DNA of 64,000 nt from Myxococcota bacterium (GTDB lineage Bacteria; Myxococcota_A; UBA796; UBA2385). Shown piece by piece: positions 11,875 through 21,462 of the stretch. Position numbers and translations under genes: made by a program. Below the pieces are notes generated by a model that worked only from the letters and a program-made list of their open reading frames with translations, did not search any database and had not been told where the DNA came from. The stretch's first letter is position 1. Every line of letters starts with the position of its first letter. The DNA lies in the NCBI GenBank assembly GCA_023150805.1, contig JAKLKF010000012.1, forward strand, positions 1 through 64,000. The letters are read 5' to 3'.

Positions 11875-14800
11875 ATGTCCCCCCCCTCCCCCCCGCCTCC
11901 GGGCACCGGCGCAGCGACGCCCACCGCCGCGACGCCCACCGCAGCGACGCCCACCGCAGCGACGCCCACCGCCGCGACGCCCACCGACCACCACCACATC
12001 CGCGTGGTCGGCGCGCGGGAGCACAACCTCAAGGACGTGAGCGTCGACCTGCCGCGCGACGCGCTGACCGTCATCACGGGCCTGTCGGGCTCGGGCAAGT
12101 CCTCCCTGGCCTTCGACACCATCTACCAGGAGGGGCAGCGGCGCTTCATGGAGTCGCTCTCCGCCTACGCCCGGCAGTTCCTGGGCCAGCTGGAGAAGCC
12201 GCGCGTGGAGCGGGTCGACGGCCTGTCGCCGACCCTGTGCATCGACCAGAAGACGGTCAACCGCAACCCGCGCAGCACGGTCGGCACGGTCACCGAGATC
12301 AGCGACCACCTGCGCCTGCTGATGGCCCGCCTGGGCACGCCGCGCTGCACGACCTGCGGCCGGGAGATCGCCACCCTCTCGCCCGGCCAGATCGCCGACG
12401 CGGTGCTGCGCGAGGCGCCCGGCGCGCGCCTGCACGTGATGGGCCCGGTGGTCCAGGACCGCAAGGGCGAGTACCGCAAGGAGCTGCGCGACGCCCTGGC
12501 CCAGGGCTACCTCCGGGCGCGGATCGACGGCGTGATGCGCCGCCTGGACGAGGAGCTGGAGCAGATCCAGCTCGCCCGCTACGAGAAGCACAGCATCGAG
12601 CTGGTCGTCGACCGCCTGCGGGCCTCGACCGAGCTGCGCCCGCGCCTGGTCGAGGCGATCTCCGCCGGCCTGAAGCTGGGCCGCGGCGTCGTGACCCTGC
12701 TGGTCGAGGGCGACGACGGCGGCGAGCAGCACCGCGCCTGGTCGAGCGAGCGGGCCTGCCCCGACCACCCCGACGTCTCCATCCCCGAGATGGAGCCGCG
12801 GCTGTTCAGCTTCAACGCGCCCCAGGGCGCCTGCCCGAGCTGCAACGGCCTGGGCTGGCTGGAGGACTTCGACCTGGGCCTGCTGGTCGACCCGGACCTG
12901 CCCTACGACCAGGCCTTCCTGCCCCTGCCGGCGGACGACAGCCGCCTGCCCTTCAGCAGCCTGTCGCGGCCGCTGCTGCGCGAGCTGGGCGCGGCCCTCG
13001 GGGTCGAGGGCCGCCCGCGCTGGCGCGAGCTGACGGCGGACCAGGCCCGCATCCTGCTGATGGGCAGCGACAAGGGCGACCCGACCCTGCGCTTCACCGT
13101 CACGCGGGAGGAAGGCGACCGGAAGAGCACCAGCACCCGCACCTGGCTGGGCCTGCTGGCCAGCGTGCAGCACTGCTGGCACTTCAGCCGGCTCCAGCGC
13201 CTGGAGGCCTTCCGGCGCCGGGTCGACTGCCCGGCCTGCGGGGGGGAGCGGCTGAACCCGCTGGCGCGCGCCGTCACCTTCCGCGGCCGCACGATCACCG
13301 GGCTCTCGGCGCTGTCCGTCGACCACGCCCGCGCCTTCTTCGCCGAGCTGGAGCTGGCCGGCAGCGAGGAGCAGGTCGGGCGGCCCATCGTCCAGGAGCT
13401 GCGCGCCCGCCTGGACTTCCTGCACAAGGTCGGCCTGGGCTACCTGTCGCTGGACCGGGGCGCCGGCACGCTCTCGGGCGGCGAGGCGCAGCGCATCCGC
13501 CTGGCCAGCCAGGTCGGGGCCGGCCTGCAGGGGGTCACCTACGTCCTGGACGAGCCCAGCATCGGCCTGCACCCCCGGGACCAGGGCCGGCTGCTGACCG
13601 CCCTGGAGGAGCTGCGCGACAAGGGCAACACCGTCCTGGTGGTCGAGCACGACGCCATGACCATGGCCCGCGCCGACCACCTCCTGGAGATCGGCCCCGG
13701 CGCCGGGCGACAGGGGGGCCGGGTGATCGCCCAGGGCACGCCGCGCCAGTTCGCCCGCAGCGACGCGCTGACCGCCCGCTACCTGCGCGGCCAGGACCGG
13801 ATCCGCCTGCCGGAGCGACGCCGGTCGGGCTCCGGCGACCTGGTGGTGCGCGGCGCGCGGGCCAACAACCTCAAGGGCATCGACGCGCCCTTCAAGCTCG
13901 GCGCCTTCAACGTCTGCACGGGGGTCTCGGGCTCGGGCAAGTCCAGCCTGGTGCTGGAGATCCTGGCCGAGGCTGCCCACAGGCGGCTGACCGGGTCGGG
14001 CGAGCCGGGGGCCCACGACGGCATCGACGGCCTGGAGAAGCTCGACAAGGTCGTCTTCATCGACCAGAGCCCCATCGGCCGCACCCCGCGCAGCAACCCC
14101 GCCACCTACACCGACGCCTTCGACCCGATCCGGGACCTGTTCGCCAGGCTGCCCGAGAGCCGCGCCCGCGGCTGGACCAAGAGCCGCTTCAGCTTCAACG
14201 TGATGAGCGACAAGGGCGGCGGCCGCTGCGAGGAGTGCCAAGGCGCGGGGGTCAAGACCATCGAGATGCAGTTCCTGGCCGACGTGGAGGTCCCTTGCGA
14301 GGCCTGCGGCGGCCGGCGCTTCAACGCCGAGACGCTGGAGGTGCGCTACCGCGGCCACACCATCGCCGAGGTGCTGGACCTCTCCGTGGAAGAGGCGGCC
14401 CGCTTCTTCCGCAACCACCGGAAGGTGCGGGGGATCCTGGACACGATGGTCCAGGTCGGCCTGGGCTACGTGCACCTGGGCCAGCCCAGCACCACGGTCT
14501 CCGGCGGTGAGGCCCAGCGCATCAAGCTGGCCAGCGAGCTGCACAAGAAGGCGACCGGCGCCACGCTCTACATCCTGGACGAGCCGACGACCGGCCTGCA
14601 CATGGCCGACGTCGACCGCCTGCTCCAGGCGCTCGAGGCGCTGGTCGAGGCCGGCAACACCGTGGTCGTGATCGAGCACGACGTCGACGTGATCAAGCGG
14701 GCCGACCACCTGGTCGACCTGGGGCCCGAGGGGGGCGAGGCCGGAGGCCACCTGGTCGCCGCCGGTCCCCCCGAGGCGCTGGTGCACATGGACAGCCCGA

Positions 14801-17775
14801 CCGGGCGCCTGCTGCGCGAGGTGCTCGCGCGCGAGGCCGAGCTGGACGCGGCCGAGGCCGGCGGCCCCGGGATGGTGGCCGAGGCGGGTGGCATCTACGA
14901 CTTCCACCCCCCGCGGCGCCGCGGCCCGGGCGGCGACCATGGGCAACAGATCCACCTCTCCGGCGTGCGCACCCACAACCTGCGCGGCGTCGACCTGGTC
15001 CTGCCCCACGGCCAGATGACGGTGATCACCGGCCCCTCGGGCTCCGGGAAGACCAGCCTGGCCTTCGACACCCTCTTCGCCGAGGGCCAGCGCCGCTACG
15101 TCGAGGCGCTGTCCACCTACGCCCGCCGCTTCCTGGGCCGCATGGAGAAGCCCCCGCTGGACAAGGCCGAGGGGCTGGCGCCGGCCATCGCCATCGACCA
15201 GCGCAACGCCGGCCACAACCCGCGCAGCACGGTCGCCACCGTGACCGAGCTGTACGACGCCTTGCGGCTGTTGTACGCCCGGATCGGACACCCGCACTGT
15301 GGCCGCTGCGCCCGCCCGGTCCAGGCCTGGTCGCCCAGCCACGTCGCCCGCCAGCTCCAGGCCCAGGACCCCGGCGCCGGCTGGCTGCTCGCCCCCCTGC
15401 CCCCGGGCACACACGCCGGCGACCTCCGGGCCGAGGGCTTCACCCGCTGGTGGGACCCCACGGCGCCTGCGGGGCAGGCCGAGCGCGAGCTGGAGGGCAT
15501 GGCCGCCGACGCCGTCGTGCCCGGCTGGCTGGTGATCGACCGCCTGGACCCGGCGCGCACCGACCGGCAGCGCCTGGCCGAGGGCGTCGCCACCGCCTAC
15601 GGCTGGGGCGGCGACCGCTGCACCTGGATCCCGCGAGGGGGCGCCCGCCAGTCCTACTCCCGGGCCGCGGAGTGCGAGGTGCACGGCAGCGTGTTGCAGG
15701 AGGAGCTGCAGCCGCGGGCCTTCTCCTTCAACAACCACGCCGGCGCCTGCCCGACCTGCGACGGCCTGGGCCGCGTCACCACCATCGATCCCGACCTGCT
15801 GCTGGTCCACCCGGACAAGCCCCTGCTGGAGGCGCTGGACGGGCGGATCAAGGTCGGGCTGTTCCGCAGCACCCGCAACCGGACCCTGGCCAAGGCGGTG
15901 TTCAAGCACCACGGCGTCGCCTGGACCGCCGCGGTCCAGGACTGGCCGCCCGCCCTGCGCCGCGCCCTGCTGTACGGGATGGAGCAGGACCTCGGCATCA
16001 AGTGGAGCCGCTCCTGGGGCGAGAGCCGCACCCGGGTCGAGGAGTCCCGGCGCTGGCCCGGCATGATCGCCATCATCAACGGCTGGAACGCCCAGACCGA
16101 GTGGCTGCGGCGCGAGGCGACCTGCCCCTCCTGCGAGGGGGGGCGCGTGCGCCGGGAGCACCTCTTCGTCACCATCGGCGCGGACCGGGTGGACGGCGGC
16201 GCGCCCCTGGCCCAGGACGGCGCCCGGCCGCCGGGCTTCTCCATCGCCGCCGCCACGGCCATGACCGTGCAGCAGGCGCGGTCCTTCTGGTCCGGCCTGG
16301 CTCTGGACCCCACCGAGGCGACCATCGCCGAGCAGGCGGTGGGCGAGCTGCTGGCGAAGCTCGGCTTCCTCGACGACGTGGGCCTGGGCTACCTCACCCT
16401 GGACCGCGCGGCGGACACCCTCTCCGGCGGAGAGGCGCAGCGCATCCGCCTGGCCACCCAGCTCGGCGCCCGGCTGACGGGCACCATCTACGTGCTGGAC
16501 GAGCCGACCATCGGCCTGCACCCCCGCGACACGGAGAAGCTGCTCGGCACCTTGCAGGGCCTGCGCGACCTGGGCAACACCCTGGTGGTGGTCGAGCACG
16601 ACCCCGAGGTGATGAAGGCCGCCGACCACCTGGTCGACATGGGACCGGCGGCCGGAGAGCACGGCGGGCGCATCGTCGCGCAGGGCAGCCCCGCCCAGGT
16701 CGCCCGAGACGCCGGCACGGCCACGGCGGACTTCCTGTCCGGGCGGCGGCGGATCGCTGTGCCCGACCGGCGGCGCGAGCCGAAGGGGTGGTTCGAGCCG
16801 CCGCCCGTCACCCGCAACAACCTCGACCGCGTGCGGGTCAAGCTGCCCCGCGCCGCGCTCACCGTGCTCACCGGCGTGTCGGGCTCGGGCAAGAGCACGC
16901 TCTTGATGGACGCCGTCGGCCCCTGGCTGGAGGGCGAGATCGAGGCCGCCCGCAAGGCGCGCCGCAAGGGCTGGCCCGCCCGCCTGGTCGTCGTCGACCA
17001 GAAGCCCATCGGCCGCACGCCGCGCTCCTGCCCCGCGACCTACGCCGAGGTCCTCGACCCGCTGCGCCAGCTCTACGCCCAGACGCCCCACGCGCGGACC
17101 CACGGCTGGAAGGCCGGCATGTTCTCCTTCAACGCCAAGGAGGGGCGCTGCCCCCACTGCGAGGGGCGAGGCGCGGTCCTGGTCGAGATGCACTTCCTCT
17201 CGGACGTCTGGGTGCCCTGTGAGCACTGCGGCGGGCGCCGCTACCAGGACCGGGTGCTCGACGCGAAGTGGAAGGGCCTGTCCATCGCCGACGTGCTCCA
17301 GCTCCCGGTCGAAGAGGCGGCGCCGCTGTTCTCGCACCAACGCGCAGTGAAGCGCCGCCTGGACGCCCTGGTCGACGTGGGCCTGGGCTACCTGCGCCTG
17401 GGCCAGCCGGGCAACACGCTCTCCGGCGGCGAGAGCCAGCGGCTCAAGCTGGCCAGCGAGCTGGCCGCGCCCGCCGGCAAGCGGGGCGAGGTGGCAGAGT
17501 GCGTCTACCTGCTGGACGAGCCGACCACCGGCCTGCACTGGACCGACGTCGAGAAGCTGCTGCACGTGCTGCACCGGCTGGTCGACCAGGGACACACCGT
17601 GCTGGTGATCGAGCACCACCTGGACGTGATCCGCAACGCCGACCACGTCATCGACATGGGGCCCGAGGGCGGCGCGGGGGGCGGGAGGGTGGTGGCCGCC
17701 GGCACGCCGGAGGCGCTGGTCCAGGGCGCGAAGAAGACGGGGAGCTGGACCGGGCGGGCGCTGGCGCGGAGCTGA
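11875..17775 (+). CDS. uvrA: double-length UvrA (two UvrA units in one chain)
   Basis: The protein has 1966 residues, about twice the usual 940-1000. Four ABC ATPase halves are visible. Walker A motifs lie near residues 69 (GLSGSGKSS), 683 (GVSGSGKSS), 1053 (GPSGSGKTS) and 1667 (GVSGSGKST). Signature motifs lie near 533, 875, 1516 and 1849 (LSGGEAQR, VSGGEAQR, LSGGEAQR, LSGGESQR). The second zinc module is intact in both units (RCEECQGAG...PCEACGG and RCPHCEGRG...PCEHCGG). The first zinc module has CxxH in place of the first CxxC in both units. UvrA is the damage sensor of nucleotide excision repair. Chlamydiae are known to have similar tandem UvrA. A low-complexity ATPTA repeat precedes the first ATPase. 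No uvrB or uvrC is in the window. Confidence 0.93.
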   Translation: MSPPSPPPPGTGAATPTAATPTAATPTAATPTAATPTDHHHIRVVGAREHNLKDVSVDLPRDALTVITGLSGSGKSSLAFDTIYQEGQRRFMESLSAYARQFLGQLEKPRVERVDGLSPTLCIDQKTVNRNPRSTVGTVTEISDHLRLLMARLGTPRCTTCGREIATLSPGQIADAVLREAPGARLHVMGPVVQDRKGEYRKELRDALAQGYLRARIDGVMRRLDEELEQIQLARYEKHSIELVVDRLRASTELRPRLVEAISAGLKLGRGVVTLLVEGDDGGEQHRAWSSERACPDHPDVSIPEMEPRLFSFNAPQGACPSCNGLGWLEDFDLGLLVDPDLPYDQAFLPLPADDSRLPFSSLSRPLLRELGAALGVEGRPRWRELTADQARILLMGSDKGDPTLRFTVTREEGDRKSTSTRTWLGLLASVQHCWHFSRLQRLEAFRRRVDCPACGGERLNPLARAVTFRGRTITGLSALSVDHARAFFAELELAGSEEQVGRPIVQELRARLDFLHKVGLGYLSLDRGAGTLSGGEAQRIRLASQVGAGLQGVTYVLDEPSIGLHPRDQGRLLTALEELRDKGNTVLVVEHDAMTMARADHLLEIGPGAGRQGGRVIAQGTPRQFARSDALTARYLRGQDRIRLPERRRSGSGDLVVRGARANNLKGIDAPFKLGAFNVCTGVSGSGKSSLVLEILAEAAHRRLTGSGEPGAHDGIDGLEKLDKVVFIDQSPIGRTPRSNPATYTDAFDPIRDLFARLPESRARGWTKSRFSFNVMSDKGGGRCEECQGAGVKTIEMQFLADVEVPCEACGGRRFNAETLEVRYRGHTIAEVLDLSVEEAARFFRNHRKVRGILDTMVQVGLGYVHLGQPSTTVSGGEAQRIKLASELHKKATGATLYILDEPTTGLHMADVDRLLQALEALVEAGNTVVVIEHDVDVIKRADHLVDLGPEGGEAGGHLVAAGPPEALVHMDSPTGRLLREVLAREAELDAAEAGGPGMVAEAGGIYDFHPPRRRGPGGDHGQQIHLSGVRTHNLRGVDLVLPHGQMTVITGPSGSGKTSLAFDTLFAEGQRRYVEALSTYARRFLGRMEKPPLDKAEGLAPAIAIDQRNAGHNPRSTVATVTELYDALRLLYARIGHPHCGRCARPVQAWSPSHVARQLQAQDPGAGWLLAPLPPGTHAGDLRAEGFTRWWDPTAPAGQAERELEGMAADAVVPGWLVIDRLDPARTDRQRLAEGVATAYGWGGDRCTWIPRGGARQSYSRAAECEVHGSVLQEELQPRAFSFNNHAGACPTCDGLGRVTTIDPDLLLVHPDKPLLEALDGRIKVGLFRSTRNRTLAKAVFKHHGVAWTAAVQDWPPALRRALLYGMEQDLGIKWSRSWGESRTRVEESRRWPGMIAIINGWNAQTEWLRREATCPSCEGGRVRREHLFVTIGADRVDGGAPLAQDGARPPGFSIAAATAMTVQQARSFWSGLALDPTEATIAEQAVGELLAKLGFLDDVGLGYLTLDRAADTLSGGEAQRIRLATQLGARLTGTIYVLDEPTIGLHPRDTEKLLGTLQGLRDLGNTLVVVEHDPEVMKAADHLVDMGPAAGEHGGRIVAQGSPAQVARDAGTATADFLSGRRRIAVPDRRREPKGWFEPPPVTRNNLDRVRVKLPRAALTVLTGVSGSGKSTLLMDAVGPWLEGEIEAARKARRKGWPARLVVVDQKPIGRTPRSCPATYAEVLDPLRQLYAQTPHARTHGWKAGMFSFNAKEGRCPHCEGRGAVLVEMHFLSDVWVPCEHCGGRRYQDRVLDAKWKGLSIADVLQLPVEEAAPLFSHQRAVKRRLDALVDVGLGYLRLGQPGNTLSGGESQRLKLASELAAPAGKRGEVAECVYLLDEPTTGLHWTDVEKLLHVLHRLVDQGHTVLVIEHHLDVIRNADHVIDMGPEGGAGGGRVVAAGTPEALVQGAKKTGSWTGRALARS
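11911..11985 (+). repeat. five 15-bp tandem repeats in uvrA 5' end
   Basis: Five copies of GCNGCGACGCCCACC encode AATPT five times, giving a flexible N-terminal tail before the first ATPase domain. The copies differ only at the wobble base of the first codon, so copy number may vary between strains. Confidence 0.85.
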
Positions 17776-17788
17776 GGATCGCCCCGCC

Positions 17789-19435
17789 CTAGGGCAACTC
17801 GGCAGCGGGGATCTCCGGGGGGCGTCCGAGCGTCGCTCGCGCCTGCTGCAGCAGCGCGGCGTACTCCCCCTCCTCTGGCGCCGCGGCCACCGCGCGCGCG
17901 AAGGCGTCCAGGGCCTCCTCCCCCATCCCCTGGGACCACCTCACGCGGCCGGTGAACGCCTGGGCCTCCGCGAAGTGGTCAGACTCCGGCGGGATCGCCG
18001 CCCAGGTCGCCAGGGCGGCGTCGAAGCGCTCGACGGTCGCCTGGCAGTGCCCCAGGGCCAGCCGGACCTGGTCGAGCGCCGGGTGTCCCAGGCGCAGCGC
18101 CGCCTCGTAGGCGGGGATGGCCTCGGCCTCGCGGCCCGCCTCGTCCAGGCTCTGGGCCATGAGGAAGTGCGACTGGGGGTGCTGGGGATGCCGCTGGAGC
18201 TGCAGCTCCCAGAGCTTGAGGGGGTGGCTCCAGGCCTCGGCGTAGCCGAAGGTCACCACCCCCAAGGTGCCGAGCCAGGCGACCAGGAGCGAGGCGGTCG
18301 CCCGGCGACGGCGCTGCAGGCCCAGGGCCGCGACGACCGCGAACAACCCGGCGAAGGGCACCGTGGCGACCAGGGAGTTCCGGTCCGCCACCAGGTTGGG
18401 GCTCGACTGGAACACGCCGCTGACCGGGGAGAGGAGCAGGGCATACAGCAGGGGCACCGCCGCGAGCCGCCAGCGCCTGCGCAGCAGGAGGCCCAGGGTT
18501 CCCAGCGCGCCCGCCAGGGCGATGGCGAGGGCGGGCAGGTGCTCGCCCGGGCGGATCGGCAGGAGCAGCGGCTGGATGGGGGTCAGCACAACGGGGAGGA
18601 GCGTCTGGAAGGCGTAGTAGCGCAGGCCCTCGGCGATGACCGCGGCGCGGGCGCCGGGACCATGCGCGTCGAGGGAGAGCGCCGCCCCTCCGTCGACCTG
18701 GGAGCTGCCCGCCACCGCGGCAATCACGAGGCCCACGGCGAGCCAGGGGAGCTTCTCCGCCAGCAGGCGACCGAGTCGCTCCCTCGGCCAGCGCTGCAAC
18801 ACCATCAGGTCGAGCACCAGCAGCGCCACCCCGAAGGTCATGGCGTGAGGCTTGGACAGCATCGAGGCCACGGTCAGCGAGAGGGCGCCAGCCAGGCGCC
18901 AGCGCCGGCCCGCGGGCGCGAGCCCGGGAGCATGGGCGCGCACATACAGGAGGACGGCCGGGAAGAGGAGGGCGGTGCACAGCACGTCCCGTCGCTCCGT
19001 GATCCACACCACGGACTCGACCCGCAGCGGGTGCAGCCCCCAGAACAGGGCGCCCGCCAGGGCCGCCCACCGGCGGGTGGTGGCGTCGACGGCCTCCAGG
19101 ATGCGGGACAGGATCGTGTCCAGCAGGGCCCACAGCCCCACGACCGAGACCATGTGGAGCGCCACGTTCAGCGCGTGGTAGCCCCGCGGATCCATGCCAC
19201 CCAGCACGTGGTTGAGCCCCAGGGACATCCAGGCCAGCGGGATCCACAGCCCGCTCCTGTCCGTCCACATCCAGCGAAGCTGCTCCCGACCGAGGCCCCG
19301 GAAGTGGGGGTTGTCCAGGAAGTTGATGTTGTCGTCCCAGTTCAGCCACTCGCCCTGGAGCGCCGGGGCGAAGGCCACCAGGACCAGGCAGGCTCCCCAC
19401 AGCGGGATGACGGCGCGGAGACGAGCAGGCTGCAT
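17789..19435 (-). CDS. TMTC-like membrane protein with C-terminal TPRs
   Basis: The 548-residue polytopic membrane protein opens with RAVIPLWGACLVLVAFAPALQGEWLNWDDNINF. The luminal D-D motif (NWDDN), the HPLRVESVVWITERRD segment and the multiple transmembrane helices match bacterial relatives of TMTC/GT39 glycosyltransferases. From about residue 415 the protein is TPR-like (HPQHPQSHFLMAQSLDEAGREAEAIPAYEAALRLG and following). Likely role: sugar transfer from a lipid carrier onto envelope proteins, inferred from the family. The ATG at 19435 was chosen because the track ORF start at 19537 adds an Arg-rich, non-membrane prefix. It is divergent from the YfhO-like gene and related to the partial gene at the left edge. 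Confidence 0.8.
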   Translation of the reverse strand: MQPARLRAVIPLWGACLVLVAFAPALQGEWLNWDDNINFLDNPHFRGLGREQLRWMWTDRSGLWIPLAWMSLGLNHVLGGMDPRGYHALNVALHMVSVVGLWALLDTILSRILEAVDATTRRWAALAGALFWGLHPLRVESVVWITERRDVLCTALLFPAVLLYVRAHAPGLAPAGRRWRLAGALSLTVASMLSKPHAMTFGVALLVLDLMVLQRWPRERLGRLLAEKLPWLAVGLVIAAVAGSSQVDGGAALSLDAHGPGARAAVIAEGLRYYAFQTLLPVVLTPIQPLLLPIRPGEHLPALAIALAGALGTLGLLLRRRWRLAAVPLLYALLLSPVSGVFQSSPNLVADRNSLVATVPFAGLFAVVAALGLQRRRRATASLLVAWLGTLGVVTFGYAEAWSHPLKLWELQLQRHPQHPQSHFLMAQSLDEAGREAEAIPAYEAALRLGHPALDQVRLALGHCQATVERFDAALATWAAIPPESDHFAEAQAFTGRVRWSQGMGEEALDAFARAVAAAPEEGEYAALLQQARATLGRPPEIPAAELP

Positions 19436-19544
19436 GGGAGCAGGACCCTCTGCGGGGAGGTGGTACCCGGACCGGTCTCGGGCCGCCAGCGGGCCGCGCT
19501 CCGCGGTGGACGACCCGGAGGCAGGCCTGGACGCCAAGCGGTGC

Positions 19545-19550
19545 TACCCT
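19545..19550 (+). promoter_or_regulatory. -10-like element in the 19436-19638 divergent region
   Basis: GCTACCCT resembles the recurring gCTAnnnT -10 element of this window. No good -35 is visible. It is the only signal I see in the roughly 200-bp region between the two divergent membrane-protein genes. Confidence 0.3.
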
Positions 19551-19638
19551 CGCGCGTCGCCGGCGAGCGGCACACCGGACCGACCCCTGGGCGCCTGGAG
19601 AGGTCGGGCGGCCCGATCCCCCCGGCACGAGGTGCTCC

Positions 19639-21381
19639 CTGCCTCCCTCCCCCACCGGGCCGCGTGAGCTCGCGGTCGCCGCCCTCCTCACCACCGCAGC
19701 GGCGGCTGCCTTCACCTGGCCGGTCCTGGCCAGCGGGGATCGCTGGGGGGGCGCCGACTGGGACATGCACCAGCTCTACTGGGGCTTCGCGCGCTGGGCC
19801 CTCGTCGACCGGGGGGAGCTGCCCCTCTGGAACCCCTACATGTGCGGGGGCACCGCGGGCCTGGCCCACCCGGAGTCGCCGGTCGGCAACCCGTTGTTCC
19901 CGGTCCTGCTCGTCACCGGCACGGTGCGGGGGCTCAAGCTGCTGACCTGGGCCCACGCCGCCCTCGCCGGCTTCGGCGCCTGGCTGCTGGGCCGCCGCCT
20001 GGGCTGCGGGCCGGTCGCGGCCTACGTCCCCGCCGCTGCCTACGGGCTGTCCTCGGCCTACGCCCTGCACCTGGCGACCGGGCACTCCACCTGGATGGCC
20101 ATGGCCTTCCTGCCGCTGGCCCTGGCCGGCCTGCACGCGGGCTTCCTCCGCCCACCGATGGGGCTCCTCGCGGGCGCCGCCGCGGCCCTGGTCCTGTTCA
20201 CGGGCAACCCCAACCTGTTCGCCTGGCTCTTCTTCGTCGCGGGCACCTGGGCCACCGTCGAGGCCCTGCGCACAAGGAGCGCCCGCCCGCTGGCGGCCCT
20301 GGCGGTGATGGTCGGCAGCGCCGTCGGCCTGGCGGCCGTGAAGCTGGTGCCGATGATCGCCTTCCTGGGCGAGGTGACCTCCAAGGAGATGGCGGACACC
20401 TCGTCGGGCGACCTCCGGATGCTGGGCAACGCCCTGCTCGGACGGGACCAGCGCCTGCTGGCACACCTGGACAGCGGGCTGCACTGGGCCTTCTGGGAGT
20501 ACGGCGCCTACGTGGGGCCGGTCATCCCCCTGGCCGCCCTGGCCTATGGCCTGACCCGACCGCGGCGCGCCTGGCCCCTCCTCGTCGTCGCAGGGGCCTG
20601 CCTGTGGGTGGCGCTCGGCCACGGCTACGGCGCCTGGGACCTGCTCGCCCGTGTCCCCGGCTTCACGGACCTGCGCGTGCCGTCCCGCGTGCTCGCCTTC
20701 GTGCCCCTCCTGCTGGGGACGCTCGCGGGCCTGCTGCTGACGGAGCACGGCCACCGCCTCCCGCGCGGGGTCGAGGTCGCCCTGGTGGCCGCGATCGCGC
20801 TGGACCTGGGCAGCGTGGGTCGCGTCTCGCTCCACGACGCCTTCCCCCTCCCGGCCCGGTCACCGCCGGGCGGTGACTTCATCCAGGTCCAGGGCAGGAC
20901 CGAGTTCCAGCGTGCCTTCGATCCGACCACCCTCCGCCCGGTCTCCGCCTTCTCCGAGATGTACCCGGCCTTCCTGGCCAACCGCGGCACGGTCGACTGC
21001 TACGGGCGGGTCCGGCTGCCGGTCGCCGCGGTGCCGGCGATCGACGCCGAGGGTCGGCCGAACCCGGCCTGGCGGGGCGAGGCCTGGCTGCCCCACGGCG
21101 GGCAGGCCTCGCTGGTCGAGGTGGGTGGCCAGCGGCTGGTGGCCGAGCTGCAGCCCCTCGCCGCCGGCGGCCTGGTCTTCAACCAGAACTGGGCGCCAGG
21201 CTGGGACGCCGCAGACGGGCGGCCCGTGCACGACGCCGGGGGCCTGCTCGCCGTCGCGGTGGGGCCCGAGGACCGCCGGGTCGAGCTCGTGTACACGCAG
21301 CCCGGCCTGGCCGCGGGCGCCGCGACCAGCGTGGCGACGCTCCTGGCCGTCCTCCTGGTGATCCTGCGCCGGAGGACCTGA
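19639..21381 (+). CDS. YfhO-like polytopic membrane protein
   Basis: From the first ATG (19765) the protein has 538 residues, but the frame upstream encodes a convincing first membrane helix (RELAVAALLTTAAAAAFTWPVLASGDRWGGADWD) that this ATG would omit. No ATG, GTG or TTG exists there in frame. A CTG at 19639 sits 4 nt after GAGGTG and is my best guess, with low certainty. The protein has 10 or more hydrophobic segments, conserved LWNPYMCGG and PESPVGNPLFP motifs early on, and a soluble C-terminal domain. This matches YfhO-family or GT-C-like proteins of the envelope. Function is not known. Confidence 0.75.
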   Translation: MPPSPTGPRELAVAALLTTAAAAAFTWPVLASGDRWGGADWDMHQLYWGFARWALVDRGELPLWNPYMCGGTAGLAHPESPVGNPLFPVLLVTGTVRGLKLLTWAHAALAGFGAWLLGRRLGCGPVAAYVPAAAYGLSSAYALHLATGHSTWMAMAFLPLALAGLHAGFLRPPMGLLAGAAAALVLFTGNPNLFAWLFFVAGTWATVEALRTRSARPLAALAVMVGSAVGLAAVKLVPMIAFLGEVTSKEMADTSSGDLRMLGNALLGRDQRLLAHLDSGLHWAFWEYGAYVGPVIPLAALAYGLTRPRRAWPLLVVAGACLWVALGHGYGAWDLLARVPGFTDLRVPSRVLAFVPLLLGTLAGLLLTEHGHRLPRGVEVALVAAIALDLGSVGRVSLHDAFPLPARSPPGGDFIQVQGRTEFQRAFDPTTLRPVSAFSEMYPAFLANRGTVDCYGRVRLPVAAVPAIDAEGRPNPAWRGEAWLPHGGQASLVEVGGQRLVAELQPLAAGGLVFNQNWAPGWDAADGRPVHDAGGLLAVAVGPEDRRVELVYTQPGLAAGAATSVATLLAVLLVILRRRT

Positions 21382-21462
21382 GGTCGACCGGGCCGGCCCG
21401 CCCGCCGGACCTGGGGCCATCGTCCACCGGCTGGCCGGCGGCGGCGGCGCATGGGGAGCCGC

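Noticed and set aside
16729-16743. CGGACTTCCTGTCCG inside uvrA
   Set aside because: The arms are shorter and the spacing is different from GGACA-N5-TGTCC. It sits in coding sequence and follows codon use.
11629-17646. 2005-residue minus-strand ORF opposite uvrA
   Set aside because: It is a shadow of the UvrA reading frame in GC-rich DNA. It has low-complexity composition and no family motifs, while the plus strand has all UvrA motifs.
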